DNA of 64,000 nt from contig JAVXUO010000587.1 of the NCBI GenBank assembly GCA_033065855.1, positions 1 through 64,000 on the forward strand, written 5' to 3'. Positions 31,836-42,903 of this stretch are shown piece by piece; the stretch's first letter is position 1; every line of letters begins with the position of its first letter. Made by a program: the position numbers and the translations under genes. The notes beneath the pieces are model-generated. The model did not search any database and had not been told where the DNA came from. It worked only from the letters and a program-made list of their open reading frames with translations. The DNA comes from Escallonia rubra (taxonomy: Eukaryota; Streptophyta; Magnoliopsida; Escalloniales; Escalloniaceae).

Positions 31836-32770
31836 AAGGCGAAGCAAGGCCAAGCTTTGCAGAACTCCCTTGGCAAAATTCACAAATCTGGCCACCCAAA
31901 AAAGCTCAAAAAATTCCCGAGTCCATTGAGCTTATATTTGACTCTGTTCAAGTATTAATCCAGACAATGGATTTAGAATCATGACCGATGCTATAAACCA
32001 AGAGAGACTTCTAAGCAAGCACTTCAGCATATGGTGGAAGTACTTATTCTCTTTCCCCGACTGAGCCTAGCCCCAGAATGACATCTTACAGCACAAGCAA
32101 TTCTCGTCGGCTTCGTCAAGGCCACATCGAGATTTCCTTGAGCTTGCAAAAGGGCTTGTAGCAGAAACCAAACAAGCTTGGCTAGAATGCTGGTTGAAGA
32201 TTGTCGACTCTGCTAATTCAATCAGTACTATACAGTATGGTGGCAATTTTCTGGTGCTAACAAACATGCTTGGGATAATCATCACATTTTCATTTGCATA
32301 ATGACTGAAAACCTTATTAGACCTATAATTTGTTCCAGGTGGCCCTATCACTGTTACTGCTTAACCATATCACTTTTCATGGCTAAATTTTTTTGCTCCA
32401 AATCTGGCATTACGGATGATAATGCTGGTTTTTTCATCGACATTATCAATAGACAAAAGAAGACCACAGTCCACAGGACCTATTCTCGTACACCAACAAA
32501 CCCAAGAAAGTAAGTCCATAACCTTTTCTTGTACCTAAGATTCTGACAAATAGGGACCTTTATTTAGATGAAAGTGTAATATCATAGCCCAATTTTCATT
32601 ACCTTCTCCAATCAAAAAGTGCTTCTCCACTAATAAGCAATTATATACCAATTGAGCAAAGCAAGGCCAAGCTTGGCAGCATTCCCACCGCAAAAGCAAC
32701 AAATTTGGCCGCCCATGAGCCCTTGGCATGCTTATACTCATTTAGTTCAACGTTGGACTCGGTTGAAGTG
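31836..32770. other. Intergenic DNA with two copies of the PPR-associated block
   Basis: 31845-32015 and 32660-32770 each begin AAGCAAGGCCAAGCTT and continue through AAATYTGGCCRCCCA, a block also found at 38511-38690 and, inverted, at 44030-44090. Nothing else resembles a gene. Confidence 0.5.
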
Positions 32771-33864
32771 TTTTTTTTTTTTTTTTAAATGTGTTATAAT
32801 TCTACCCTTGATATTAAAGATAACTTTCAAATGACATCCTCATCTAAAAGGAATTGCATTACAACAAAAGTCGACAAAAACAACAAAATAATTAAGAACA
32901 AATAAAAGTACTTAAAAACCTAAGCAAATAAGACTACTTTTTAATGGAAATATGCACTAACCAAGATAAATGACCAAACACACACACACACAAAACAAAC
33001 ATCAAAGACTGCAGGATAAGGGCAACCAGTCGAACATTATCCCTTGAAAACCTGATCGGCATCCACACAACGGCCGGCATCCTGAGGCCACCACCGCCCT
33101 AGACTAGCACACACAACAATGCCCACGCGCAACCGTCCACCGCCATCTTCCAATCCACCACCATCACCGCCAACGGCAGCGCCAAACTACCCACCACCAA
33201 CAAACCACCACATCCATATGGAACCACCGTCACACCTTTAACACTTGCGATCTCCTTGAACTTGCCACCACCCCCAACACATAACCCAAGGCTCTGCCAC
33301 ACCAAGGCACCACCATGTGCCTAGCCAGTAGCCCCAACATCCAAAGCATGAGAAAACCGCCCACCACCGCAGCAACATCCACAACCACTAAAACCAAAAT
33401 ACCAACCTTAAGAGGGATCCACAGGGGTGGGGGGACCCTAGCTGAGATAAAATCCCTTTTTCTAAAAACTCACCCGCCTTCTCCAACCCGGTGGCGCCAC
33501 CACGGCCACCAAACCAACCGGAGATCCCACCATAGCTACCTCCCGTACCAACATCGACAGAATTCCGACCACTAATAACACCCCAAGAAACCCACCTCAA
33601 CGCACAGCCCATGCTCCGCCGCAGGAGATCAGGTGTCACAGCCGCCGTCCCATGAACAAGCCACCCCAAAGCCGTAGATCTAGCCACGACAACGACAGGC
33701 TCTAGGAGATAAAATAAAAAGACAACACTGAAATTAACTACATAACTGGAAAACCCTACTATACCACACCACCACTCACTGGAGGATACCGGCGATGGTA
33801 GCGGAGATGCTATGGCTGTTTAGGAGAGAAGGGGTTCTTTTTTTTTCCGGAGAGAGAGAGACAT
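32771..33864 (-). mobile_element. Retroposon with poly(A) tail and target duplication
   Basis: GGTTGAAGTG(TT) stands at 32761-32772 and again at 33865-33876. The insert begins with 16 T on plus, which is a poly(A) tail on the minus strand. The other end is GA-rich (AGAGAGAGAGAC). The interior is CCACC-rich on plus with no long coding frame of known type. The uninserted arrangement, AAGTGTTAATCCAGAC, is seen at 28773-28790. This is consistent with L1-type target-primed insertion of a non-autonomous or 5'-region LINE copy, or of a retrocopied transcript. The family is unknown. Confidence 0.62.
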
Positions 33865-34017
33865 GGTTGAAGTGTTAATCGAGCAAAGAAGTCAAATTTT
33901 AGAACAAACAAAAATCGAGTTAAAAGTTTGGCAGCATCGATCTTAATGGTATAGCCCAAGATAAGCTTCTAGTTAGGGAAAGTGAGAAATATGAAAGCTA
34001 AAGACCAACCACTTGAA

Positions 34018-35244
34018 CTAGCCAACTATTAGCAGCTTCAGCGCACGGTAGAAATTATTCTCCTTCCCCAACTCCACAAGTTCTTTAGCTTCGTCAGTCT
34101 TCAACCCCAACACCAATTGATCTACCACACGCTGAAATTTTGCCATATCAACAAGGCAACGCCGAGCAATGGCCTTCTTGCACAACTCAAGAGCAAAGTC
34201 AATATCACCCTTGTCACAAGCTAAGGGAATAAGGGAAACAAAGGTCGCCTTATTAGGGCCACAGTCATCCCCAACCATTTTGCCATACCAACTCTTCGCC
34301 TGCTCCAAATTCCCCTCACGGCAAAACCCTTTAATCAAAGCATTAATACTATAAGTATCAGGCTTCACTCCCTTACTCTCCATTTCCTCAACCAACCTAG
34401 CCGCTTCTAAAACTCGTTTATCAGCAACCAGAGCCCGCAGTTTTGGGTTGTAACTCCTAACATTAGGCACAATATCCTTACTCTCCATCATTTCCCACAA
34501 CTTGTCAGCGTCGAATGACCGACCTATACTGTAGAATGCGTTGAGAAGGGTATTGAAAGAAATTATATTAGGCTCCAGACCATCCTTCTCCATCTTGTGG
34601 ATCACTTCAAAAGCAGAATCTACAGAGCCCGCCCCACAAAACCCCTTAATAATGGTATTATACGAAACAATGTCGAGCTTAATTGACAATTTCTCGCGCA
34701 TTTCGCGAAGAAGCTCGCCGATCTTTTCAAATTTCTTGCAATTGACGTGAGCCGCGAGGAGGGCATTGAAGGACATCACCGTGCGCTCGCAGTTTAACTG
34801 GGGCATTTCGTCAAACAGCTTGCGGGCATGGTCGAGCATACCCGCCTTGCCATAGAGTGAGATGAGGCGGACAGCGAAGCGCTCGTCGGCGAAGTCGTCG
34901 AACTTCTTCTGGTGCTCCAGAATGTCCTCAACGCAGGAGAATTTCCGGGCGGCGGCGAGGCGGCGGACTGTGGTCTCATAGCTGCGGTGGTTGTGTTGGC
35001 GAAAGGAGGCGTTTTGAGAGTCTTTCTTGAACTTCTTCACGAGGGTCCTGATCTTTTTGTCCCTGGAGGAGATTGGCGACGTGGGTTTGGGTGTTTTGGG
35101 TTTCGAGATGGTAGTGGTGGTCTTGGTGGTGGAGTTGGGCTTGCTTGTGCTGGGCTCTGAGATGGCAGAGAATGTCTTGATCGGCGAGTTGGTGGTGCGG
35201 GTGGTGAAGAGGCAGTGGACGCGGCGGCAAAGAGAAGAAGACAT
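34018..35244 (-). CDS. P-class PPR protein (PPR gene 3 of the cluster)
   Basis: 408 codons from MSSSLCRRVHCLFTT. An in-frame ATG 18 bp upstream (MAGAEQ...) also exists, but the chosen start aligns with the other members. Ser/Thr-rich presequence with a Pro/Lys linker (KPKTPKPTSPIS), then KIRTLVKKFKKDS and ETTVRRLAAARKFSCVEDIL. The repeats are SFNALLAAHVNCKKFEKIGE, SYNTIIKGFCGAGSVDSAFE, SFNTLLNAFYSIGRSFDADK, SYNPKLRALVADKRVLEAAR, SINALIKGFCREGNLEQAKS and TFVSLIPLACDKGDIDFALE. Intronless. It forms a subgroup with PPR gene 4 rather than with genes 1 and 2. Likely mitochondrial. Confidence 0.9.
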   Translation of the reverse strand: MSSSLCRRVHCLFTTRTTNSPIKTFSAISEPSTSKPNSTTKTTTTISKPKTPKPTSPISSRDKKIRTLVKKFKKDSQNASFRQHNHRSYETTVRRLAAARKFSCVEDILEHQKKFDDFADERFAVRLISLYGKAGMLDHARKLFDEMPQLNCERTVMSFNALLAAHVNCKKFEKIGELLREMREKLSIKLDIVSYNTIIKGFCGAGSVDSAFEVIHKMEKDGLEPNIISFNTLLNAFYSIGRSFDADKLWEMMESKDIVPNVRSYNPKLRALVADKRVLEAARLVEEMESKGVKPDTYSINALIKGFCREGNLEQAKSWYGKMVGDDCGPNKATFVSLIPLACDKGDIDFALELCKKAIARRCLVDMAKFQRVVDQLVLGLKTDEAKELVELGKENNFYRALKLLIVG

Positions 35245-35330
35245 CTGCTCTGCACCAGCCACTAACCTTTGGTAAGAAGGCGAGGAAGGGGTTTTCCTAG
35301 GGTTTTAGGACAGCAAATCTGGAAATGAGT

Positions 35331-36600
35331 TATGGTGAGCACCAAACCGTACAAAAGTCTAACGGTTCTCGTCACTAGGGGTGAACATCAAACCGTTCAA
35401 ACCGATCTGAACCGTTCCAACCGATCAAACCGAAACAATCTAATCCAAACCGTCCAAAGATCTTAACGGTTTGGTTTCATATTTTCCAAACCGACCTTGG
35501 TTCGGTTTGGTTCACGGTTCACATCTTTGAAACCGATTCCAAACCGAACCGAACCGACCTACGATATGTTAATGTATTTTTAGTAACATTCTATTGATAA
35601 TTACACATATAAGGTACTAAGCAACTCCAAAATAAACAAATCTTGAAAGTTAAAAGAAACAAAAATATTAACAACACTTAGAACACAAAAAATTTGTGAC
35701 CAATATCTAGTTTATATTTGCTCATTCTTTCTCATTCATCAACGAGAACTTATATATCGAATGAAAGAAGATTATATATAATTTAGAAAAAATATAACTT
35801 CAATTAGTAGTGTGCAAAGTAACGACCACTTTAAGTGGGCAAACCGATCCAAACCGACTAAACCGAACCGTTTAAACCGACCAAACCGAACCGTCCAAAC
35901 CGATGATGTTTGGTTTGGTTCGGTTCACAAATTTTCAAACCGAGGGGTAACGGTTCGGTTTACGGTTTGACCCCCAAACCGAACCAAACCGAACCGTGCT
36001 CACCCCTACTCGTCGCGATTCACTTTTTTAAAATTGATAACAAGCCGAATGGAACCAATTTATAATTTATTAATTTATTTTTAGTGACATTCGTAGATAA
36101 TTTTCACATATTAGTTATTTAGTACTAAACAATTCTAAATAAATAAAACCTAGAAAGTTGAAAAAAATAAAATAAAGAAAGCAGTTATAACACAAAAGTC
36201 TAATAATTAATATCTCTTGTATATCTACTTATTTTTTCTCGTACATCAATAATAAATGCATATAAGTGAGCTTTTATTATAATATATATCTTGCAATAAT
36301 ACTTTTATCTTATGTAAACACGAGAACTTAAACATTGAATGTAACAAGATTATGTCAATTTAAATGAAATATAACTTCAATTTTGAATAAATTTAGAGCC
36401 AATAGTAGGTGCGCAAAAAGACCTTTTTAACATGGGCACAAACTGTTCCAAACCAAACCGTTATAACCGACTAAATTGAACTGTCAAAACTGATGGTTTT
36501 TTTGTTCGGGTTCGGTTCAAAATTTTCCAAATCAATGGGTAACGGTTTGATTTACGATTTGACCCTCAAACGGAATCAAATCGAACCGTGTTCACCTCTA
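35331..36600. mobile_element. Older hAT-type MITE, interrupted by a younger copy of the same family
   Basis: The left end TATGGTGAGCACCAAACCG (35331) and right end CGAACCGTGTTCACCTCTA (36600) are degraded versions of the younger copy's ends. The right part (36400-36600) aligns with the younger copy's right part, and 36017-36400 with its middle. The younger copy sits 45 bp inside the left end. Confidence 0.65.
35376..36008. mobile_element. Younger hAT-type MITE rich in AACCGAACCG repeats
   Basis: 633 bp from TAGGGGTGAACA to its inverted counterpart TGCTCACCCCTA. CTCGTCAC/CTCGTCGC flank it as an 8-bp target duplication with one mismatch. Both subterminal regions are dense in AAACCGAACCG and CGGTTCGGTTTGG motifs, and the centre is AT-rich. 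No coding region. Confidence 0.82.
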
Positions 36601-37010
36601 ATCTCATTCAATCCACTAGTCGCACATATTTCCGGTGATTTCTAATATCAAATCAACCAAGGCACCAATCATGAATGAGCCGCAAGGGATAAATGTTTTG
36701 CTGCACCAACCCGGTAATTAACAACAGATAACATAAATCTTAGTAGCATTATGTGAGCGTCGCTAAAAGTTTTCCTTTAGCTCTATGCAATGACCATAAA
36801 TTATTGCTAGGAGAATATTGTAACAATTTACATAAAGATTAAGCTCATCTGAGGTGACCAGGGGCACTTTCCAGTGTCGAGACCTTGATGACCGCTTCCC
36901 CCCCCCCCCCCCCCCAAGATATCCGCATATCACTTCTTGGTTGCGCATTTGGGTCTTCCATGTATTCCTATTCTTGATCACTCTGATGATTTTAAAAGGC
37001 TGCTATAAAA
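36601..37010. other. Intergenic, with a C homopolymer
   Basis: A run of about 17 C lies at 36898-36915. No gene is seen. Confidence 0.5.
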
Positions 37011-37862
37011 ACCGTGCCTAGGCGCAAGTCTTAAGGAGTGAGTCTTGCCAAGGGCTAGGTGCATCCACTTAAAAGAGGCTTTGTGCGTGGGAGCCCAGGC
37101 ACAAAGCACGGGTGGAGGCGTAAATAAAAGCCCTAAAAATCAAGTACTTATATTTGCTATCGTGTCATCATCTCGGTCTCGGCTATTCAGTGTTTTTAGT
37201 TATTTCTAATGTAAGATAAAAATGTCTAAACCAAAAAAATTAAAAAGTAAAAATTAAAACCGCAAAGCCCCAATTAACCGATTACCTTACTATAGTTCAC
37301 TGTGTCAGTGTCCCGTCTTGAAATGTTATTTCCTTTTAATTGTATCTACTCTATCAGTTCACCTTGTAGACGAAAGAAGATATTGAGAAGAAATTTTTAC
37401 CGGACTTGAAACTCGCGTTTTTAGTTCTTTCTTTTGTAAGATATAAATGTCTAAACCAAAAAAATTTAAAAGTAAAAATTAAAACCGCAAAGCCCCAATT
37501 AATCGATTACCTTACTATATTTCACTGTGTCAGTGTCCCGTCTTGAAATGTTATTTCCTTTTAATTGTATCTACTCTATCAGTTCACCTTGTAGACGAAA
37601 GAAGATGATATTGAGAAGAAATTTTTACCGGACTTGGAACTCGCCATGGCCCTCACATGACGAGGATGACGCTGTCATATCCACTTAGTGTCACCTACTC
37701 ATAGGATTTGATACTCTTTTTAGTGTTGGAAGTTCGTTAAATTTCCATGTCTTGAAATTTGTTTAGGTGATTTTATTGCTTTAGTGGATTGGTATCTATT
37801 TATTTTATTTTGCAGCTCGTTATAAAAAGTCTCGAGTTTACGCCTTGCACCTAGGCTCTAGA
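37011..37862. repeat. Candidate inverted-repeat element with an internal tandem duplication
   Basis: GTGCCTAGGCGCAAGTC near 37012 and GCCTTGCACCTAGGCTC near 37842 form imperfect inverted ends. Inside, a ~225-bp unit is tandemly duplicated (37192-37416 and 37417-37644) and includes AAAACCGCAAAGCCCCAATT and CAGTGTCCCGTCTTGAAATG. No target duplication could be identified, so the element call is tentative; the tandem duplication itself is clear. Confidence 0.5.
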
Positions 37863-38725
37863 AATCTTTATGACTTACTGCACCTGTGCTTTCTAACAAT
37901 AGTCCACCATAGTTTCATCCGCAACAATTGGTCTCAATGGACTCTCTGTTGTAACTAATATATAAAAATAGGATTTTGTCAACTTAATTACGCCAAATCA
38001 CAACCAATTCAGTAATCAATACTAATCAAAGAAGAGGTTTAGAAGAGCCTAGAATTCGGTTGAAGGAGATACATCCAAAATCTGCAAACTTGGGACCGTC
38101 CTCGTTTTTTTCGTCTAACTTATCGGGCAAGCCGCGGTGCTCGAGGGACAACAGCATGAAAGTGCCACTCTGCCTTCTGTTCTTAAACCTCACCTTTCTA
38201 TTTAGGAAGCCCACAGTTTAGTCTACACTTGACTCAAATAACAGGTGTACCGCTTCCCCCAACAACCCATGCATTCACATAGCCTAGTGATTACCATCAC
38301 ATGTTGCAGGTTCACCCATGTTTTTGATAACCTTTGCATTTCATCTTCTCAACCGTTCCATGTATCCTTTCACTTCCTCCATCTTCACTCCTCTTCATTG
38401 TCTCTTGTCTATTTGTCTCACCATTAACTACTAGAAAGCATTTGAGGTTACTTCGTCAACTATTATCTTGTCTGTGAGAAGATATGAAAACAAGAACTAC
38501 GAATGGTAAAGCAAGGCTAAAGCTTGACAATGGCAATAGTCACAAATTTGGCCACTCAAAAGTTCCAAAAGAGGCTCACAAGAAACTCCATTCAGTTCAT
38601 AATTGAACTTTAATCCAGCAACATTCTGTTATCAAGCTAACAATGGAGTCATAATCGTGACTCTAGCAGTGCTACAAGCCAATAGAAACTTCTATTCAGG
38701 AAAGTAGCACAGCAAAACACTTGCA
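37863..38725. other. Intergenic, downstream of PPR gene 4
   Basis: 38511-38690 carries the PPR-associated block in plus orientation. No other gene-like signal. Confidence 0.5.
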
Positions 38726-39949
38726 CTATTCATCTATTGACAGCTTCAGTGCATAGTGCTTACTCTCCTTCCCCAACTTCACAAGTTCCTTAGCTTCTTC
38801 ACCCTTCAATCCCAGCACCAATAGATCTACTACCCGCTGCATATTAGCAGCATCGACAAGTGATCGCTGAGCAATGGCCTCCTTGCACAACTTGAAAGCA
38901 AAGTCAATATCACCCTTGTCGCAAACAAAGGGGAGAAGCAAAGAAAGCGTCACCTTATTCGTTAGCTTATTCCGACCGCAATCATTCTTAGCCAATTCGC
39001 CGTACCATCTCTTTGCCTCCTCCAAGTTCTCATCCCTGCAAAACCCTTTAATCAAAGCATTAATGCTAAAAGCATCAGGCTTCACTCCTTTGGTCTCCAT
39101 TTCTTCAATCAACTTAACGGCTTCCGAAACTCGTTTATCAGCCACCAGTGCTCGCAATTTCGGATTGTAACTCCTAACATCAGGCACAGTACCATCACTC
39201 TGCATCATTTCCCAAACCTTGTCAGCATCAGATAACCGACTCTTTTTGTAAAATGCATCGAGAAGGGTGTTGAAGGAGATTAAATTAGGCTTCAAACCAT
39301 CCTTCTCCATCTGGTCAATTACTGCAAGAGCGGAGTCTGGCGAATCTGCATCGCAGAACGCCTTAATAACCGTATTATACGAAACAACGTCAAGCGTAAT
39401 CGACAACTTCTCGGGTATTTCATGCAGAAGCTCGCCAATCTTATCGTACTTCTTGGAATTAACGCAAGCCGATAGGAGGGCATTGAAGGACATCACCGTG
39501 CGCTTGCAGTTTAGCTGGGGCATTTCGTCGAACAGCTTGCGGGCATGGTCGAGCATGCCCGCCTGGCCGTAAAGGGAGATGAGGCGGACCACGAAGCGTT
39601 CGTCGGTGACGTTATCGTACTTCTTTTGGTGCTCGAGAATGTCCTCGATGCCGGAGAATTCTCCGGCGGCGGCAAGGCTGCGGACAGCGGCCTCGTAGTT
39701 GCGGTGGCGCCTGCGAAAGTGGGCTTTGTCGGTCTGTTTCTTGAACTTCTCCACGAGGGCCTCGGGATTTTCGTCTTTGGAGGTGGTTGGCAAGGCGGCT
39801 TTTGGGAGGGTGGCGGTGGCGGTGGCGGGTTTGGGCTTGCTTTTCTTTGGTTTTGAGATGGTAGTGGCTTTCTTGAGCAGCGAGGTGGTTGTTTGCGTGG
39901 TGGTAGTTCTGAAGATGCGGTGGAGACGGCCGCAAAGATTAGAAGACAT
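38726..39949 (-). CDS. P-class PPR protein (PPR gene 4 of the cluster)
   Basis: 407 codons, intronless, starting MSSNLCGRLHRIFRTTTTQ, a mitochondrial-type presequence followed by a Lys/Pro/Ala linker. The conserved leader ALVEKFKKQTDKAHFR and EAAVRSLAAAGEFSGIEDIL is present. PPR repeats include SFNALLSACVNSKKYDKIGE, SYNTVIKAFCDADSPDSALA, SFNTLLDAFYKKSRLSDADK, SYNPKLRALVADKRVSEAVK and SINALIKGFCRDENLEEAKR. It then has LSLLLPFVCDKGDIDFAFKL with a small insertion (RNKLTNK) before it relative to PPR gene 3. Closest relative in the window is PPR gene 3. Function is inferred from the family only. Confidence 0.9.
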   Translation of the reverse strand: MSSNLCGRLHRIFRTTTTQTTTSLLKKATTISKPKKSKPKPATATATLPKAALPTTSKDENPEALVEKFKKQTDKAHFRRRHRNYEAAVRSLAAAGEFSGIEDILEHQKKYDNVTDERFVVRLISLYGQAGMLDHARKLFDEMPQLNCKRTVMSFNALLSACVNSKKYDKIGELLHEIPEKLSITLDVVSYNTVIKAFCDADSPDSALAVIDQMEKDGLKPNLISFNTLLDAFYKKSRLSDADKVWEMMQSDGTVPDVRSYNPKLRALVADKRVSEAVKLIEEMETKGVKPDAFSINALIKGFCRDENLEEAKRWYGELAKNDCGRNKLTNKVTLSLLLPFVCDKGDIDFAFKLCKEAIAQRSLVDAANMQRVVDLLVLGLKGEEAKELVKLGKESKHYALKLSIDE

Positions 39950-41503
39950 TTGCCCTACAGCAACGCACTAGTAGGAACGGGTTTTCTAGGGTTTGAAGTG
40001 GCAATTTAGAAGGGGAATTTAAATGGTTGAATTGCCCCCAAATATCGAGCGGCACAAGGTCAAGACTCGTTACAAAATAGTACTAAAGCAATAAAAGAAT
40101 AAATGATTTCAGTTCGGAATAACTCCTTACTTGAAAACTATCTGCACGAACGATCAACGCACCCTTATTCAAACCACCAAGTTACTAACTACAAAAAATG
40201 ACACAGCAAACCTTTCCCTTGAGGTCTGGAGTTGTAGTTCAATAAAGATTGCTAGTGAGAGTGCTAGGCAATCGGTGAATCCGTTATCTGTACCTTTAAA
40301 CTTTTTATTTTATTTAAAAAAATATCTTGCAATTTTCTAAGCTCCAACCCCATAATCTTCCTCAGCCAGGCAAGGGCAGAATATCAGAGCATTGGAAGGA
40401 ATCCACGGGGAATAATTTAACCCCGTTTGGTCTAATCAAAAATGATTCTGGTATCTAATAAGTTTTTATACCCATTTTGTGAGCCTCTCAATATTTAGAG
40501 GCTCGTTACTTCAACTAGGGAAATGCACCCGGGGCCGTCGCTAATTGATTTCAAATCCAGAGGTTAATCGTACTCTGGCTCCCTAGCCTTCCAAGCTAAC
40601 GATGCGGGTTCGAATTCCCGCTACCCGCTATTTCCAATTCAAAGATCAGCCCTTTGTCTCTGTGTAATGATTAAAAGATAAGATCAACTCAGAAGCACCC
40701 GATAAATGCCTTCTTATAGGATAGGATGCTTAAAGTATAGTCTATTTAAGCATACATGCAAAGTGATGTCATTTTCTCCTAAGAAATTTAAATAGCACCG
40801 TGCGAAAGTTCTATTTCAACATCGATATGGAAAAACTCATTCTTGCACACATGCACTAGAATTATATAACTGAAAATCAACTCAAGTCCGATACGAATTG
40901 AGAAAGTTTTGATAACGTTGAAGGTATGAAAACTAACTATTGTAGCATTTCAGCAAGTGAAAAAGAATAATTTATAATCAATATCAATTACTTGGCTGAA
41001 AAGTCCCGAAATTTCAAAAAATAATCTGCACCCACACTATGTGCCCGGCATGATTACAATTTTTTTTTACTGCCAAATGTGTGTCTAGTCTAATGCTTAA
41101 GGATTTTTTTTTTTTTTTTTAACTTTACAAGCTCATTTGTAGTTACTAAGTATAAGGTCATAAAATTGGGTATATAAAGGGTACATTGCGATGTGACAAA
41201 ATATTTATTCATAAGAAAACATCACGAAAGATACTTATTGGATGTAAAAACTAAGAATTGGTCAGAAAGAGTTGGCAAAAATTTTCCCAGCTTTGATAAA
41301 CTTGTTGCTTCAACTTCTTGATTTTTGTGGTTTGTTATGAATTAATCTCTGTATGTATTTAAATATGCATTTATGTTATACTAGTATGGCTCCTCAACAT
41401 TACCCTAAAAAAGTTTTACCGAAGAAAAATATCAAAAAAATGACTAGTACAATTTTCGGCTGTTATTATGATGTTATAGTTGAGAGAGTGTTACGATATA
41501 GAC
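39950..41503. other. Intergenic DNA with a plastid-derived insertion
   Basis: AT-rich, no nuclear gene recognised. A plastid trnG-like piece is at 40540-40635. T and A homopolymers occur at 41040-41120. Confidence 0.5.
40540..40635 (+). pseudogene. Plastid-derived trnG-UCC 3' exon fragment (NUPT)
   Basis: CCCTAGCCTTCCAAGCTAAC then GATGCGGGTTCGAATTCCCG and CTACCCGCT match the 3' exon of plastid tRNA-Gly(UCC) as I know it: anticodon arm with TCC, T arm, acceptor strand. The preceding GTACTCTGGCTC fits the end of its group II intron. The 5' exon is absent, so no tRNA can be made. A short plastid DNA insertion into the nucleus explains it best. Confidence 0.6.
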
Positions 41504-42600
41504 GTTGATACCAAGGAAAGTGGGTTCGCAATTGACGTGGAGGTGCCACAAGGAATGCAGTCCGAGTCAAATGCCAAGTATGTTGATGTGGGACACAACA
41601 AGGGTGGAGTAAGGGCAGAGATCAAGGGCTTCCTAGACAGAACCTGAGGGTGGCAGTGCTGCGAGGGCGATGGCGCAGGGTGAATACACGACGACAGTCA
41701 CAGTTCGATGCTTAGGGCCAGAGTCAGGGTCCTGTATCTTTCTCTCTCTAGAATTCTAGAGTGCGAAAGTGAAATATGTTCTGAAAATGTCCCACCCCAA
41801 ATGAATTCTCAAGACCTCTATTTATAGAGATTGAAATGATGATGTCATTAACCGACACGTGGCGCTCCCCGGGAGTGACACGTCACCCGGGGGTCCACGG
41901 GTGCCGGTGCTTCACGGACTGTCGGATCGCATATTCACCCGGCCTGCTCCTCACAGCGTTGCTCTGTTTGTCTGGAAAGACAGGCTCCCATAGTGTCGGT
42001 GTGGCCAGAGAACCCTTTTGATCAAGCCACAAATCCAAGCTTGTAGAGTCCCACAGGCCTGGCAGCGGTAGGGAAGACCCGACGCCCAACTGCCAGGCAG
42101 ACTAGGCGCGATGCCCTCCGGAGACCTGTTCTCGCCTCGAAGTGACCCGGGGGTCATAGTCCTTAGGGGTGCCGACGCAAGCCCCTAGTGCCGGAGCACG
42201 TAGGCCAATCACACAGACACCTTAACGGAGATAGTGTCTCGGAAGAGTCGCCTATTCCGCGGGCCGAGGTAGTATCCTAGAGGAGTCGTTTACCTGGCAG
42301 GCCAAGGTAGTATCCCGAAGGAGCCGTCTACCTGGCAGAAGGAGAGTCTTCGTGTCGAAGCACTTAGAGCTCCCTTACGGAGATAGTGTCCTGAAGGAGT
42401 CGCCTTTCCCCGCGGAGATGACGTCCGGACGACGGGGGACGGGGGTCGCGGAGATGACGTCCGGGCGACGGGCGACCGGGGTCGCGTAGATGACGTCCGG
42501 GCGACGCAACCGACTGAAAAAATCGGCGATGACTAGATCTAGTCGCCGGTCGTTTGTACAAAGATGGGTTCAGTCGGTTGCGTCGCTGACAATGGCTAGA
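41504..42600 (-). mobile_element. Diverged, partial LTR related to the 0.5-15.7 kb element
   Basis: GTTGATACCAAGG, GAGGTGCCACAAGGAATGCA, GGGAGTGACACGTC and other blocks parallel the young element's LTR in the same order, but with substantial divergence. A TATA-like CTATTTATAGAG lies in the equivalent place. Its far end differs and contains ~36-bp repeats (GCGGAGATGACGTCCGG, 42410-42510). No interior or second LTR is seen, so it is a solo or truncated LTR, considerably older than the intact element. Confidence 0.65.
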
Positions 42601-42614
42601 TCTAGTCGCCGGTC

Positions 42615-42800
42615 GTTTGTACTAACTGTCCACTGGTGAGAAAGAAAAAGAGAGCCAAATGTGGTTTCGAGGAACAGGGTATCGGGGATTGAGGAACGGT
42701 GTCTCGGGAACGGGGTGGTGCGATTCCTGAAAACCCAAAAAAAAAATTGTTTTTTCAAAATTCAGGAGGTGCTTCAGCCCCCCTTGCCACAAGGTAGTTT
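42615..42800 (-). mobile_element. Fragment related to the hAT element at 24.6 kb
   Basis: On the minus strand, GAAGCACCTCCTGA, CCCCGTTCCCGAGA, AATCCCCGATACCC and CACCAGTGGACAGT follow the order of 24625-24770. The terminal inverted repeat is not preserved, so this is a truncated copy. It abuts the broken PPR gene. Confidence 0.62.
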
Positions 42801-42903
42801 TGCCCGTGACACCAACCCTAAACAGAATCCCCCGTGCCACCACATAATTATCGTCTCCTAAACCCCAATGATAACCACCATCCCACCGGAAAGTTCTCTT
42901 ACA

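Noticed and set aside
40540-40635. Functional nuclear tRNA-Gly gene
   Set aside because: The 5' half is absent and is replaced by group II intron-like sequence, so it is a plastid-derived fragment.
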